The translations under genes were made by a program, and so were the position numbers. From contig NC_086366.1 in NCBI RefSeq assembly GCF_036324505.1, positions 10,471,927 to 10,535,926 on the forward strand: a stretch of DNA of 64,000 bases, written 5' to 3'. Shown here piece by piece: positions 15,319 to 28,194 of the stretch (its first letter is position 1; the number at the start of each line of letters is the position of its first letter). Under the pieces are notes generated by a model, which ran no database searches, was not told the origin of the DNA, and saw only the letters and a list, made by a program, of their open reading frames with translations. The stretch is from Eleginops maclovinus. Its lineage: Eukaryota > Chordata > Actinopteri > Perciformes > Eleginopidae.

Positions 15319-16527
15319 AGCACTGTAGTCAGATGGATTTGGACACAGATTTGGCCCTTTAGTTGGTCTGTCCTTTGGGCCCTGTGTTCTGATAGATATC
15401 ATATGCTGTTGTTGGAAATGCTGCTAGGCCCTGAACATGAGAACAAACTATGAATGTGAACTACTTCAAGTTTGCAACAAGGTTTTAAGGCCTTTATGAT
15501 GCTTAATGGTTGATTATTTGTTTTTGGTATATTAATAAATATGATGAAAATATGGAAAAATGGCCATAACATTTCCCCAGAATCCCAAAATAAGATCTTA
15601 TAGTGGTTTGTTTGGTCTTGAGATTGTCTAAAGAAGACACAACATTGATCTAACCTTCACATTAAAGAAGCTGGCACCAGTGAATGCATAAATAAAACGA
15701 TATGATGTTATACAATCCACAAATCTGTAGCATGCTGGAGGTATCTCAGATATCTATGACTCATTATCTTCAAATGTATTTCTGGATATACATTTTCTCA
15801 GTATGGGAAAAAGAGGCATCACAGTACCATCAGCAGTGTATCAGGTATTTGATGTTTTTGGTTTCTCTGCTTCCATTTCATAACCCAAGTGAAACACTGA
15901 TTTCTTCAGTTAAAAAAAAAAAAAAGGAAGCTTTTCAGCTATTCTCTCCTGCGCTGAGTGTGATGACGCCCACCAGTTTTGATTTGTTGCTTTAAAGAGT
16001 AGAAGCCTGCTGAGGTATTATGTGGGAGGATAGAGTCAGTGTGGGGGTTGTGTTGTATTGTACATGTTCTCTAGGAATGGTAGCTCTTTGTGTGTGTGTG
16101 AGTGAGTGACTGAGAGGTTTATTCTTTCACAATCCTCCTCCCTCATTATTACCTCTGCTGCTCCCCTCGGCTGCAGGAATCCCCCTTTTATGGAGTGGAA
16201 CCGACATTATTGTTTTGCTACATGCACATTTTTATATTAACACGCACCTCACTAATGAAATATGTCCGCATCATCTTTGAGGATCTGAAACGAGGAAAGA
16301 CCTGACTGCCACATTACTGAGCTCACACAAAGCTTTTAAATAAAAACACACACATACACACTCAGCTGCTGTTAGGCTGGTGATCTGCGATTTTGTACCT
16401 AGGCCTTGAGGCTTCGTCTTTTGAGTTCAGCCCAAATGAAGTCCCGCTAATAGAGTTTAAGCTTAACAAAGTCCTGTAAAATAACTCTGGAGAAGCCATG
16501 GAGCTGGAAGGGCTCTTTTTATAATGT

Positions 16528-16531
<4 letters not shown>

Positions 16532-16568
<37 letters not shown>
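16532..16568. repeat. (GT)n microsatellite
   Basis: Pure GT run of about 37 bases in fam168a intron 1. Confidence 0.95.
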
Positions 16569-16569
<1 letters not shown>

Positions 16570-18082
16570 ACGCGCTAGCCAGAGCTCAAGCTCCCAATAC
16601 ACTTGATGTCAGCAATAAGGTATCAATTATAGCTGAAATGACGCTGGATAGGAGAATTAGGTCTATATTGTTAATCATTTAAATGCGTAAATTAGACTGT
16701 TTGGTGGGATAAAACCAGTTGCCATTGGCTCCGATTACGGCAACTGTGTTAAGAGACATAATATCATCATGATATCATCTTATCCTCTCTATGATGTATG
16801 ATTGTATGACACACAAAACTGGATGATTCCTTGAATGGAATGTGTTGAGTATTTGCAGAGAAATGGTACAAATAAGATTTGAAAACAACATCCACCTGAC
16901 AGCAGAAACCTTATTTTGCTAGTGTCCGTTTTCAGCGCAAACCCAATTTTCTGATAAATATGATTCATAGACAGACAGGTTGCTGTAAAAAAAATAGTGA
17001 AAATCCAATTTCATGTTGATAATCACAGGCTGATACTGAGCCTAACACGGTCACTGTTTTGATAGTCCTAAGGCTAAAAGCTGTCAGCAGATGAGTGGAA
17101 ACACTTAACGTCACATTTCCCGTCAGGTCATCAGTGCCAGAGTCCGCTGGAAGCAGCAGCCTTCTCTCCGGCAGAGGGTTGTTACTCTGCAGCTAGCTCG
17201 GCTTTCTTTGAAGTCTGCTGCGTTTGTATGAAGGAAGAGAGGAGGGAAAAGATGAGGCTTTACAGAAAGCACCCTTCAGAGTTTTTGAAAAGAGGTGTAT
17301 GGTGATGGGTAATGTAATGGACAAAAAATAAGTCATTTATAAAGTTAAAATCTAGATTCAGATCTGTTTTTGATTTGTTGGCCCTCACTGGTTACTCCCT
17401 CATAGTAAATGCTTTGTGCCAATTATGCTTCTTAAACTACCTGGCCTTATTTATGTATTTATTTTTACTTGTCCCTTAATTGGTTAGTTGTTCTACAATT
17501 GCCAAATAACGTTTCTGTCTAGCAATTACTATTTATTTTAAGCTAAATAGCCAGACAACTGCAGATTCTAGCTTTTCAGTTGGTTGGATTTGCTGCTTTT
17601 TGTCTTAATAGACAATTGGTAGTGTTTGAGGGTTTTGAATGTTGTTTGGACAACGCATTTAACTGTTTCTGGGAAATGAGTATTGTAAAAAATATTTCAG
17701 TATTTGCTATTCTTTAAATTCTTTATAGACTAATTGATTAATGAATAAAACATTCAGCAGATGACTCGATGGTTTTTAGTTGATTTCTTTGACTTTGCCC
17801 CTTTGAACTCAAATAAATGTACTTTTTTATGGTAAAGGTCCTCACGAGGCTGGGCATTACAATCTGTCAAACAGAAGGTCTTCTGGCCAGAAAGAGGCTT
17901 TTTGTTTAGAATGAAGAGCCTGAAGCTCCTCATCATCCCCTCCCCCTGAAAACAAAAGGGAGTTGTCAGACACTCCCACTCATCACATGGGTTTCTGCCA
18001 TTCTCTGTTCCTCACACACACCTTCATTAGACGCATTGTGGTGCCCCTATTGTTCTCACCATTCACTTTTCACCACTTTTGC

Positions 18083-18084
<2 letters not shown>

Positions 18085-18155
<71 letters not shown>
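18085..18155. repeat. (AC)n microsatellite
   Basis: Pure AC run of about 71 bases in fam168a intron 1. Confidence 0.97.
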
Positions 18156-18158
<3 letters not shown>

Positions 18159-19245
18159 CTCCCTCTGTTTCTCAGGCTAAAACGGATGAACACACATGTC
18201 TTTCTCTACTCTATTCAGGCACATTGATAATTGGTAATGGGTTGTGTTTACTGCCCTAGACCGCAGAGTTAGTTTAGCCACCTGTCCATGTTTTAGAGCC
18301 TTAGAGGGTATTGTTCTCTCACTCAGAAACATTTACATAGGCGTGACAGTTCAGCTCACGTGAACACCATACAGATAAGGATAATTTAAAAAAATGTGCA
18401 TTAAAGCTCTCACGAGGTTTGCTGGGGTTTTATTTGATGGTTTTTGTTTGATAATGGGAAGTTAAGACAATAAAAAGCTACACATGTGGTGTTTTCAAAG
18501 CAACACAAAATATGATTTCCAGTTTGCTTATGATCAAATGTGGTCTGTCGGCTCACCACTTTGGTCCAGACGGACATATCTCTGTTGTGTTTATAACCTT
18601 TAAATGCATTTGCTTTTAATTAACATTTCATCCAGCTCAATGATCAATCCAACTTTGGATTTTTTTTTACCAACACTTTGATTTATGACCATATACGTGC
18701 GTATTAATATCAGCTTCAGCAATACTTTGTGTTTCGGGTCTGACAGAGCTGCAAGCGTTGTCATGCTCATTACACCGATCATTGCAGATCAACTTCAATT
18801 GAAGTGAACTTTTAGGGACTTTTTTTTTAAAGCTTATCCGGTGCAGCTGGTTTGGTTTGGATATTATTATTTTTTGTTGTTGCCTAAATTATGTCACAAT
18901 GAAATGTTCGCAGGAGAGATTAAGTGAGATAGAGGAATGTAATGATGAATTAAACAAAGAAAATGGAATGAAAGGTGGGAGGCAGAGGAAGGATTTAAAT
19001 CATAGGAGATTAATGGAGAAGGTATCGTGGGATGTGTTCAGGAATAGGTAATCAACTCCCTTGGCACATTTCTGTGTTTGATGTAGCAGAGTAAACATAT
19101 CCCGACTATTGTTGTTTAAACACACACACAGGTAGCTTTTTGAGGAATGCATGTGTGTTTGAAGGAATACGCACAAATAGCCTGAAAAGAAACGGCTCCC
19201 ACGTGTATGTGCTCGCATTCAGCTGGCGGCTGTCTCTGGGCGGTT

Positions 19246-19253
19246 TGACGTCA
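19246..19253. promoter_or_regulatory. Full palindromic CRE (TGACGTCA)
   Basis: TGACGTCA is the consensus CREB/ATF site, here in a locally CpG-bearing stretch about 1.8 kb upstream of the first fam168a coding exon. It could mark an alternative promoter inside intron 1. A motif match of eight bases alone is weak evidence. Confidence 0.3.
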
Positions 19254-20316
19254 GGGTTGCTGGATGGTGCGCTGAAAGGCTTTCTTGCTTAATTTGAACT
19301 GTCACTTTGTGTGCCGCATCGGTAAAGTGCGTGCCCAGAAATGATGACACTAGAGCTGTAATCACCTGAAGGATTTGTTAACTGGCCATGAAGCACAAGC
19401 CCAGGATGGATCGTTCAGATTTGAAGTCTGTCTTCACAAATCTACTGGGAGCTGAATTAGACAAATGCATTTTCATAGTGTGAACATGGTGAATGGGTGA
19501 TGTGCTGTGTGCAAAGAGCTTGCCACAACACATTTCATGCAGTCTTATACAACACACGACAGAACCACAGTAAAAACCAGACAGAACCGGCCTGATCATC
19601 ATACACAGACTCCCATCTCTTTCAGAAAAAGGAAGAACAAATCAACACAAAATCCACATGAACCGAAATAACACACAGCTCACACACACACCTTTCCTCC
19701 TCTTTATTTATCCTCGGCTGTTCCGCTCAGTGTTTGTCTGACGCTTTGTGCTTTTATTGGTTCTGGCTCATGCTCACTTGATCATGCTTATTCATGACGC
19801 TGTGCGAGACCCGGCTTATTTGTACTTTTTATTTTGTTCTCCGTCACTTGCCCCCTCACTGGGTGTGTTGTGCTTTTTTGTTTGGCAGTCTTCAACTTTG
19901 CTTTGCTGCTTGTATTGGATGTTGTGTACAGCACAGTCATACTCATATCTTACTTTCACTCCCATGCACATCACTCAGGCCTTACACACACAGGAAAGAG
20001 AAACCTTGAGGCTGTTTTATCAGCCAGTAGATTCTGATTCTGTTTTGGACGCACTCAGTTTTAAAAATAAATGCAAAAAAAGGCCATTTTGCGCTATTTC
20101 CAGAAATTGTTCTGTCTTTCACACACTTCTGCACCTATTGGTGGCTAAGAACACAAACTCACTCACTCACTCGCTCGCACACTGTCTAAATCACTGTGTG
20201 TCCCTGCTGCGGTCACTAAACCATTTGCTGTTGCACCGGTGCTTGCTTCTTTTGCAATTTTCTTTTTCTTTTCCTGTGTTCGTTGTAATCATGAACTCTC
20301 GCTGTTTTAATTTCAG

Positions 20317-20424
20317 ATTTGCATATCCACTTCCACTCCTTCCTCATTTGCATACAGCAAGAATGGCGAGCGGGCATCCCACAGACAAATTCAGTTTCAT
20401 GTATCAACCAGACACGCACAAGAG
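20317..20424 (+). other. Candidate alternative coding exon of fam168a
   Basis: An acceptor (tttaatttcag) at 20316 and a donor (AAGAG|GTACGG) at 20424/20425 bound 108 bases. They contain an ATG in strong context (agaATGG, 20363) that opens MASGHPTDKFSFMYQPDTHK. Joined to the next fam168a exon at either of two acceptors (21071 or 21080), the frame runs without a stop into the normal [11 protein letters not shown] start. This could be a real N-terminal extension or a chance open exon. Confidence 0.35.
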
Positions 20425-21093
20425 GTACGGGGCACGCATGCACACACACTCACACAAACACACATGTAAACACAATTTCCCATGCCCATATTCTCCATGA
20501 CGAGGTAAGTTGGGAGCACTGGAGGTCTCTTTACATTGCGAAACTGGTGGCGAAATATGCCTTCTGGTTGTATAAATGGCTCTTGTTATTGGTCATCTCC
20601 ACCCAAAACCATTTCCAGAACCTTTAATGTTTAGTGGCCATTCCTCCGTTCAGTCCTGTAGTCGTAACCAGGCTGGTCGATATGGCCCTGCCTTGTTTGG
20701 TGCAGTAGTAAAAAGGCAGATGCGCAACATTTGCTAGCTGTATTTGCTGCCTCACAGAAAGCCAAACAATTAGATCCATGCGTACTTGTGCTTTTTTGTC
20801 AGTACTTAATTTATTACAAAATCCATAAATCCATATTTGCGCTGAGCCTACTCGAGGGTGAGGATTCGCAGGGTTTGATTTTGTTTCTGTTGCATGCCGG
20901 CAAAATCCCTCAGCTGGATGTCGCCTTAAGAATCTGAGTTTGGGATTTATGTGCGTGCCTGTGCTTGATAATCATAACCGTTTTTCTTTCCAATTTACAC
21001 AGCTTACATCTCTCTCCCTTCCATATTCCCCCTGCCCCCTCTACTGCACTGTCTTTTTCTCCCTTTCTCAGTAAGAACAGGTTAGCTTCAGCT

Positions 21094-22319
21094 ATGAATC
21101 CCGTCTACAGCCCCGTTCAGCCTGGCACCCCGTACGGAAACCCTAAGAACATGGCCTTTGCAGGTAAAACCAACTTACGCATTTGTCACCCTCTGTTCCA
21201 TTAGAATCATGTTTCAAAGGATGGCGTGAAAAAAAAAACCTGGAACCTGGTGCAGAAGCATGATGCTGGGATCATCTGTCAACCTTTTTTATCTTTCCAA
21301 AACGCAGTGCAAAGTTTAAAATGCAGGTCAAGATGCCTGCAGGAATAATGCCTTTTCGAGATTGTGTATTAACCAAGTTCTGTGATCAAAGATGATCAAG
21401 TAAAATGAGAATACTAGTGTCACTTAGGTGATGTGCTTTCACTACTGTAAGGTGTATGTTGACACAGATGAAGAGGTCTGAGGAAAGCAATGTTTTCAGG
21501 GATTATTTCCTCGCTGAGGCTTAATTTGTATCCTATCATGTGTGTGCTTTATGGTTGGTGGAAAAGCACGCATATGTACAATAACTACATAATCAAGTGT
21601 TGACAGAATTATAGATTGTTCAAAAGTCCTTTGAGTAGTCTAAATAAGTCACATTTCTGAACCTTTAGTTGACTTTATAGGTGTTTTTAAGTGCGTGTTA
21701 GGCATTAACCAGTGAGCATAAGGAGAGGAGCTGTAGCCTGAACACTATCATGGCACCAATAATATACCATTCATCTAGTTATTCTATCAGAATTATATGT
21801 AAGGTTATGTTTCAAGAGAGAAATGTGAGATTTTTCCAAAGCAGGCTGTAGAATTGCAGTTTCCAGATTAGTGGCATATCAAAAACTGTACAATAGAACT
21901 TGGAGTGGTAGATGTATAAAATAGGCTGCCATGACCTGGCTTGTTTTTTATATTTGAGTCTTTAAATGTGTGGTGAAAGGCTAAACTTAACCCTAACCTG
22001 TTAAATCTGACAGTTTCTCATCATGCAGCAGCCCAAGCTAGGTATAGCAAAGACCCAAATCCACATCATAGATTCCGCCAATAATAAGGAGTGAGCAGCA
22101 CTACTGTAGCTCACACGGCTTATTCCTTTATGCTTAACCTTAACACCATGTTTTATTCTAAGTCATAAATAGACTATATAAAAGAACTGCATGTAAAACA
22201 AAACTGCAATATTGAAAGGATTGTTAAACTCACAATTGTTCACTAATATAGCATCTCTTACCTCTCCTCCTTCATCTCTTTGTTACTCAGTCGAACTGCA
22301 CCTTTTTATCGGGTCAAAA

Positions 22320-22359
<40 letters not shown>

Positions 22360-22694
22360 TGATTTCTTTCTCCTCCCACACTATGTTGGCAGGTGTGACT
22401 TCTGTATGTAAGACGCATCCAACCTACTGTGTTATTGCTGCAGACATTTCTTTTAATGAGCGCCATCTGTGCACATCCTGCTCCAAACCAAATACTGCCT
22501 AGCTATATGTGTGTGTTTTTGACTTTGCTGTGTGTGCATCAGTTGCCCTCTTGCTGTTAAGCCATAGTTTCTGATTAATTTTCTGTGATGTCTAACAGGC
22601 TATCCAGGAGGGTATCCCGCAGCGGCTCCCACCTATACACCCAACCTCTATCAAACAGGGAGTCCTGGGTATCCACCAGGTGAGCCCTAAAACA

Positions 22695-22735
<41 letters not shown>

Positions 22736-25700
22736 TTGGTGACTTTGTTTGTATTAAACAAGGTAATATTGTTTCTGAAATAGCTTTCACTTGAACCCAA
22801 TTCCTTTAGAGTAAATTAATGGGATGTTTTTCGTTTTTGAAAAAGAAAGTCAAGAGTGATTTGTGTGGCTCTCATTGGGAATTAAACATGGCATGTTATA
22901 TGGTGAAAGAACATGCCTAAACAGTGAGAGATTTCTTCATCAGTTTATTATTAAATCTGGGGAAAAGTAAACAAAATAAGAATGGATAGATGTTCGTATT
23001 CCAAGACCTAAAACAACCTAATGAAAAAGCCACCAAATGAATCTATAATAACCTTCAGAAATGTGTTAATGTTGCTGCTGAGTCATTATTTTCATCATTG
23101 AATTCATACCCTAATAGACAGCTAAGTGACGTGTGGGGAAATAAAATAAATGAGGCTGGGAATATATTTAGTGTTAAATAAACTAGACTGCTGGATTTGA
23201 ACTTCAAGTCACATGATCTACCCTGCTGCTGCTCAAGTGAGCTTCAGTGTATACATGTTGATTATGTATACTCAACCAAAAGCAGTTATGGGAGTTTTTG
23301 TGCAAATTAAATGCTTAAAATGTATGTAATACTACAATAACCCCTGCTTTTACGCATCATATTTAGAGCACGCAAGGTGGCTGAGAGCTCCTCGCAGGTT
23401 GCAGGAACGTGAAAGCCGTATAGATTAAGTGGTGATGTCAGCTTAAAGGGCATTGATGGTGAAGGAGTGGGAGGCTGGCCGGTAACAGCTGCCGGTGGCC
23501 CTCTGAGCAGCAGAGACGTGCTCTGCTGGGGCTCCGTGTCTGGCCCCCATAGCAGATGGGAATAACAGTTGTCTCTGTGCCACCCAGATATGGTGTGTCT
23601 GCAGAGGCAGAGATAGTTTAATGTGTTGGGATCCTAAACCTTTCAGCCTGGAAGCCCAGACAGGGTCAATATGCTCTCACTGGAGCTTTCAAATAAGCAA
23701 GCTTGTTTTTAGAATAAATGTCTAAAATGGCTTATAGTAGTGATTTTTATTTAGTATTCTAGCAATCAATAATTAGAGGGTGTAATGCTTTGTCAGTATG
23801 CATTTCAAAGAAGGTGTTAAAACTTGTTCATCTGCTTGTAATACTAAGAAGCCGTCCATCTCCTAAAGTATTTTAGGCTTCTTTTCCTTTTAGACTTGTT
23901 ATTTCTTTGATATGAATTTCAGGTCTCATAATTTAAGATTTGAAAGTTCCAAAAGACAAAAGTCATTTCTAGAAGGATGATGTAGGTTCTGTGAGGTGAT
24001 TTTTATTCACAAACTTCATTGTGTGTACCAAAAATATCTATTGACAAAGGAGAAAGGGAGAGGCTAATTGACAACGTCACACTCAGAAACACAACCACTT
24101 AATCACCGATTTCAGATAGACAATTTGAAATACTGAAACAATTAACTGAAAATAGGGAGACAAAATACAATAATTGGTCAAAGATAAATGATGGATGTTG
24201 TGGATCGGGTTGGCGACTTAAAGATAATACTTGGTGGTTCCTAAGGATGGTAAATTGGTAACACTAAAAAAAGAACAATAAAGTAATTTAAAGAACTAAA
24301 ATAATCTTTTCACATTAAAAAAACAGTAAAGTAGAATAACTATTAATAGATTAAAGACGCCATTTCTAAGAAGAATGCTGCTTCATTTGTTCCAATTCTC
24401 CTGAAATTCAAGTATCGTACCAAGACAAGGGGGTTTTGTAGATCTCATCTGTGGTGCTTTGAAGCCCCTCTCCTCCCGTCCCCTCCCCCAGTTTTGTTTT
24501 ATCCAAAGGAAGTCTAACCAAAAAAATCAGGTGTGCTTAAGCAAAGCACAAACAGCTTGTTCAAACAAAGGAACCTCATTATTGTGACCGTCGTTAAAAT
24601 CAGAGGTGGTGAGAGTTACTGCGCATCTTTTCTCAAGCATTCTGCAGGGCTCAATGTAAGTCTGTAATGCCACACACAAAAGTCACCCTCCTGACAGCCA
24701 ACCAATTAGTCACATCTTGGTCAATGTCGTTATTTCTCAAGACCACAAAATAGACAAATAGTTGTCTATTAGGCTTTTGTGTAATTGTCACACACCATTG
24801 TCCTTTAATGCCCTGCATACATGTGTGTGAATTTGCACACACACTTTTAGACACAAGTAGCAGCCCCATCATCTCTTTGTTCCCTTGTCCTTGTGTGAGG
24901 GAAGCGCTTTCATAAGCTCTGCAGCAGCATCTAGCTAGTAGCATGTTTGACCTTCAGGCTCCTCCAGGTGGCGGCTCAGAGGTACTGCACCCCGCAGAGC
25001 AGAGCACACATAACAGCACACATTAGTGCTGCGGTCTGAGCCAGATTCCTTCACCGTCCTACAGTAGACCTCAAGCCGTTTAGCCCTTTTTTAAATGTAG
25101 CTTTGGTCAAATGGTGGCCAAACATGAATCATGTTTGTGCCACTATGTTTGGGAGGCTTCTTGACTGCATTGTCCCTAAAAAGGTGATTAGACTCCATGT
25201 ACTGTAACTATAGAGCTACTGTCTTTAGCTGTAGGGTACACAGCAGGCTACCTTCAGAGGCCGTGGTGAGATGGCTAAATGAGAATTTAAAGACAGGAAA
25301 CCCTTGGCTGTGGTGTTTTTAATCCTCAATTCCAAATAAAAGATGGCACCAGTCCCCCATCTGGTGGAGTTTGTAGGAAATGCAAAAGCGATATAAACAG
25401 TTTGCTCTATATATACACGTCAGACAAAAAAATAGACAAGGATAGGAGCCAACTCTCCAATTTGAAAGTGTATAAATGATATCCTACGTATGAATTGTAA
25501 CTACATTTGAAAAAATACTTTGAGATACATTTCTCCATTACTTTATATTTCTAAATCCTCCTTTCTTTTCCCCCTCTTATTTTTTCTTTTGATATTTCAG
25601 GATATACTTCAGCAGGCACCCAATACAAAGTGCCCCCCACTCAGTCAAACGGAGCACCCCCTCCTTACACCCCGTCCCCCACCCCGTACCCAACAGCCAT

Positions 25701-27106
25701 GTACCCCATCCGCAGTGCCTACCCTCAGCAGAACCTATACGCACAGGTAAGGCGCTGACAGCATTCCCACAAACTCTCTACTCTGGAAAATGTCGATCAG
25801 ATTTGTCGTGTTGCACCTGTCGTTTGTCTATTTTACTCACTCTTTGGTACATGTGCACACATTGGATCGGTTTAGTCGATTATACTTTACAGCAAATTGG
25901 TACAATCATGTGAAGCAATTTGATATCATGGCTATGAAAAGCAATGTTAAACAAATCCACTACAAAAAGAGCCTCATCAGTTTTATGTTATGCACAAATA
26001 CCATTAGTAAAACTCTTTAGAATTTTAGCAATGGCTGGTTTTGTGTTGTTTATGGGAATGTTAAAATGTATTTTTAACAAAGAACCCGTTTGGTTAATTG
26101 TCACAGTAAGATCCAGGAACCAAACTCCCAAACAGAAAGTCCATTTAGTTCGCAATTTCAGTGAAAACCCCTGGTGAGCAAATTATTCTGATAAAAGCCT
26201 GAAACACAGTGGCTTTGTTTGAGATGCAATTACACGACAAGCTGACAACAAAGGTCTCATTTTGTTCTTATGTAGTTTGGTTGGTTTAATGGTTGAATGG
26301 TTGTTTAAAAGCAAAGAAGCAGGAGTAGCGATAAGAAAGACGCCAATGAGTTTTCTGTATTTCTCTGCACTGGAAATGTTCTGTTTTAGACTTATTACTT
26401 TTACATTTTACAGTGGCTTTATAAATCTTACACAAACGCCTCACTTTCCTAACGTCCGCCCTCACAGGGAGCGTACTATACCCAGCCGGTGTATGCGGCT
26501 CAGCCACATGTGATCCATCACACCACTGTGGTGCAGCCAAACAGCATCCCCTCCACAGCCCTCTACCCCGCCCCCGTCCCTGTTCAGGCTCCTCGCAACA
26601 ACGGCATGGCTGCCATGGGGATGGTAGCTGGGACAACCATGGCCATGAGTGCAGGTAAGACCAAACTCCTGACTCCCAAGATGTTTAGTTTATTTTAGTG
26701 TTCAGAGATGACCTGCTGGCATTGATGCCTTTGCTGACCTCTGTTCTCTCTTGATGGTTGCTCACCAAATGTGGGTTGTTTAAGAGTTCACAAGACCTTC
26801 ACTTAAAACAGCAGGTGTTTATCAAGAGACAAACTTGGAATTGGGGAAAAATAAAGGAAAATGCTTGATTTACTCTAAAAACAAATGTATGAAAGGGCAA
26901 GTCGTATTGTACAACAACAAGCCTTCATAGCTGTTCAGCAGAGTGATGCATAGAGGACTGAAGCTCATTAATGGTGTCGTTACCTTCCTGTAGGGACCCT
27001 GCTGACAACGCCCCAGCACGCCCAGATTGGAGGACACCCGGTAACTGTGCCAACCTACAGGCCCCAAGGGACACCTGGGTACAGCTACGTACCGCCTCAC
27101 TGGTAG
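21094..27106 (+). CDS. fam168a: FAM168A (TCRP1) orthologue, five coding exons
   Basis: Coding parts: 21094-21163, 22599-22679, 25601-25746, 26468-26654, 26994-27106; all junctions are GT-AG and phases fit, giving 198 residues. The start [11 protein letters not shown] and the segments [62 protein letters not shown] and the C-terminus YSYVPPHW identify FAM168A rather than its paralogue FAM168B, which starts MNPVYSPGSSG. The protein is rich in Pro and Tyr, has a PPPY motif at 70-73 (a WW-domain ligand type) and a hydrophobic Gly/Met/Ala stretch at about 148-166. Human FAM168A (TCRP1) is linked to cisplatin resistance and DNA polymerase beta stability; the paralogue is a neurite-outgrowth inhibitor. 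Biochemical role in fish is unknown. The longer internal segment of one human isoform is not seen here. Confidence 0.95.
22322..22358. repeat. (GT)n microsatellite
   Basis: Pure GT run in the intron before the second fam168a coding exon. Confidence 0.95.
22697..22734. repeat. (CA)n microsatellite next to a splice donor
   Basis: CA run beginning only 17 bases after the donor of the second fam168a coding exon (22680). CA repeats near donors can act as hnRNP L sites and modulate splicing; that role is inferred. Confidence 0.95.
22735..25600 (+). other. fam168a intron between second and third coding exons
   Basis: About 2.9 kb. No repeat or second gene recognised. A 24-base stretch at 24958-24981 is flanked by AG and GT but is too short to support. 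Confidence 0.5.
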
Positions 27107-27120
27107 AGCCCGCCCATCAT

Positions 27121-27276
27121 GTGAGTGTCTGGCCCCCCTGCTGTTTGCTTTCTCCTTGTCCTTGTGTAGTCAAAACAATTTCCTCTCCTCCATTTGTTAC
27201 ACTCCCTCATCTCGTCCTTTTTGAGGCCTCCTTAAATAAATCACCAAGGCCTTCCTCTGCTCTTCTTTCCCACCAG
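27121..27276 (+). other. Intron in the fam168a 3'UTR
   Basis: The donor CATCAT|GTGAGT starts 15 bases after the stop codon and the acceptor ttctttcccaccag ends at 27276, a 156-base intron. Its junction is 14 nt from the stop, inside the limit of about 50 nt, so it should not trigger nonsense-mediated decay. Confidence 0.6.
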
Positions 27277-28151
27277 ATCTGGAGTCCACCATCGTATGCA
27301 ACTGCTCAAATCTTACCCGGGCTCCCACTGGTAACCATGGGAACTCGGCACCTGTCTGCAAGAACAAAACTAAAGTGCAACAGCCACTTTACTATTATTG
27401 TTATTGTTAGTACGCGACATTCTCTAACGTTTTTACAAAAGCTGCTTTTATTTTTTTTTTCTCTGATCATTTGCCAACCAGTCATTACCTTATTTTGTAT
27501 GGCTTTTTTATTCTTTGTTTTATGTCCTCAATTTCTTTTTTGATGTGTTTGTCATTGGAACTCCAGAAGGACTCTTGACCAATCACGGGTGTCAGTTGCT
27601 CCTGTTTTGTGTTGTGCTGGTGTGTGTGGTCCTTCCTGCTGCTCAGTTGGCTGGAAAATATCAGGCACTTATTCCTCATTATCTTCTCCTTCAGTCACTA
27701 CAAACACTTATTGACTTATGCTGCCAAATTTCTAACAACTAGATATCAGCACAGGGTTTTAACAAACTAAGCATTTGAGTTTTCCGGTTTCTTGATATTC
27801 TTTCTTGCCTTTTTGTTACTTTCTTCCTCTTTCTTCTTTTAAAAAAATGTTCTTTGTTCTTCCAGCGCATAGCTGTCTGTCCGGCAGTAGTCAGTCCATC
27901 ACTCCCATCATTTATCTCCGTACGAGTGCTACTAGCAGAGCTCTTACTGACCCATGCTGCTGTGTGTCCCACTTTGACAACTTTAGCATGATACACACAA
28001 AGAAAACTTCACCCACTTCATGCTTCATACTATGCAGGCTAGTATGATGGGACACTTTCGAAATTGTAACCTTAGCTGTAGGTCAATGCATTTACAAAAT
28101 GTAAGAATATTTATAATGAACCACGTCAGCAGCGTTGGCGGTCGTGCACAG

Positions 28152-28153
<2 letters not shown>

Positions 28154-28192
<39 letters not shown>
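28154..28192. repeat. (AC)n microsatellite
   Basis: Pure AC run of about 39 bases within the presumed fam168a 3'UTR. Confidence 0.95.

Positions 28193-28194
<2 letters not shown>

Larger units (their letters stand above)
10782..21071 (+). other. Large first intron of fam168a
   Basis: About 10.3 kb without a confident protein exon apart from the candidate at 20317-20424. It contains a G-rich tract (15276-15318), two CA/GT microsatellites and a full CRE motif at 19246. Blocks such as 16140-16330 and 17100-17280 look less AT-rich than their surroundings and may be conserved non-coding sequence; this needs an alignment. Confidence 0.5.

Noticed and set aside
19748..20500. 250-codon open frame in fam168a intron 1
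   Set aside because: Composition is low complexity with many His/Leu/Thr residues from AC- and CT-rich DNA, no recognised domain, no splice logic covering it.
24958..24981. 24-base micro-exon candidate in fam168a (AG gctcctccaggtggcggctc ... GT)
   Set aside because: It would be in frame, but such short AG-GT spaced stretches occur by chance often and the peptide has no match to the known alternative FAM168A segment.
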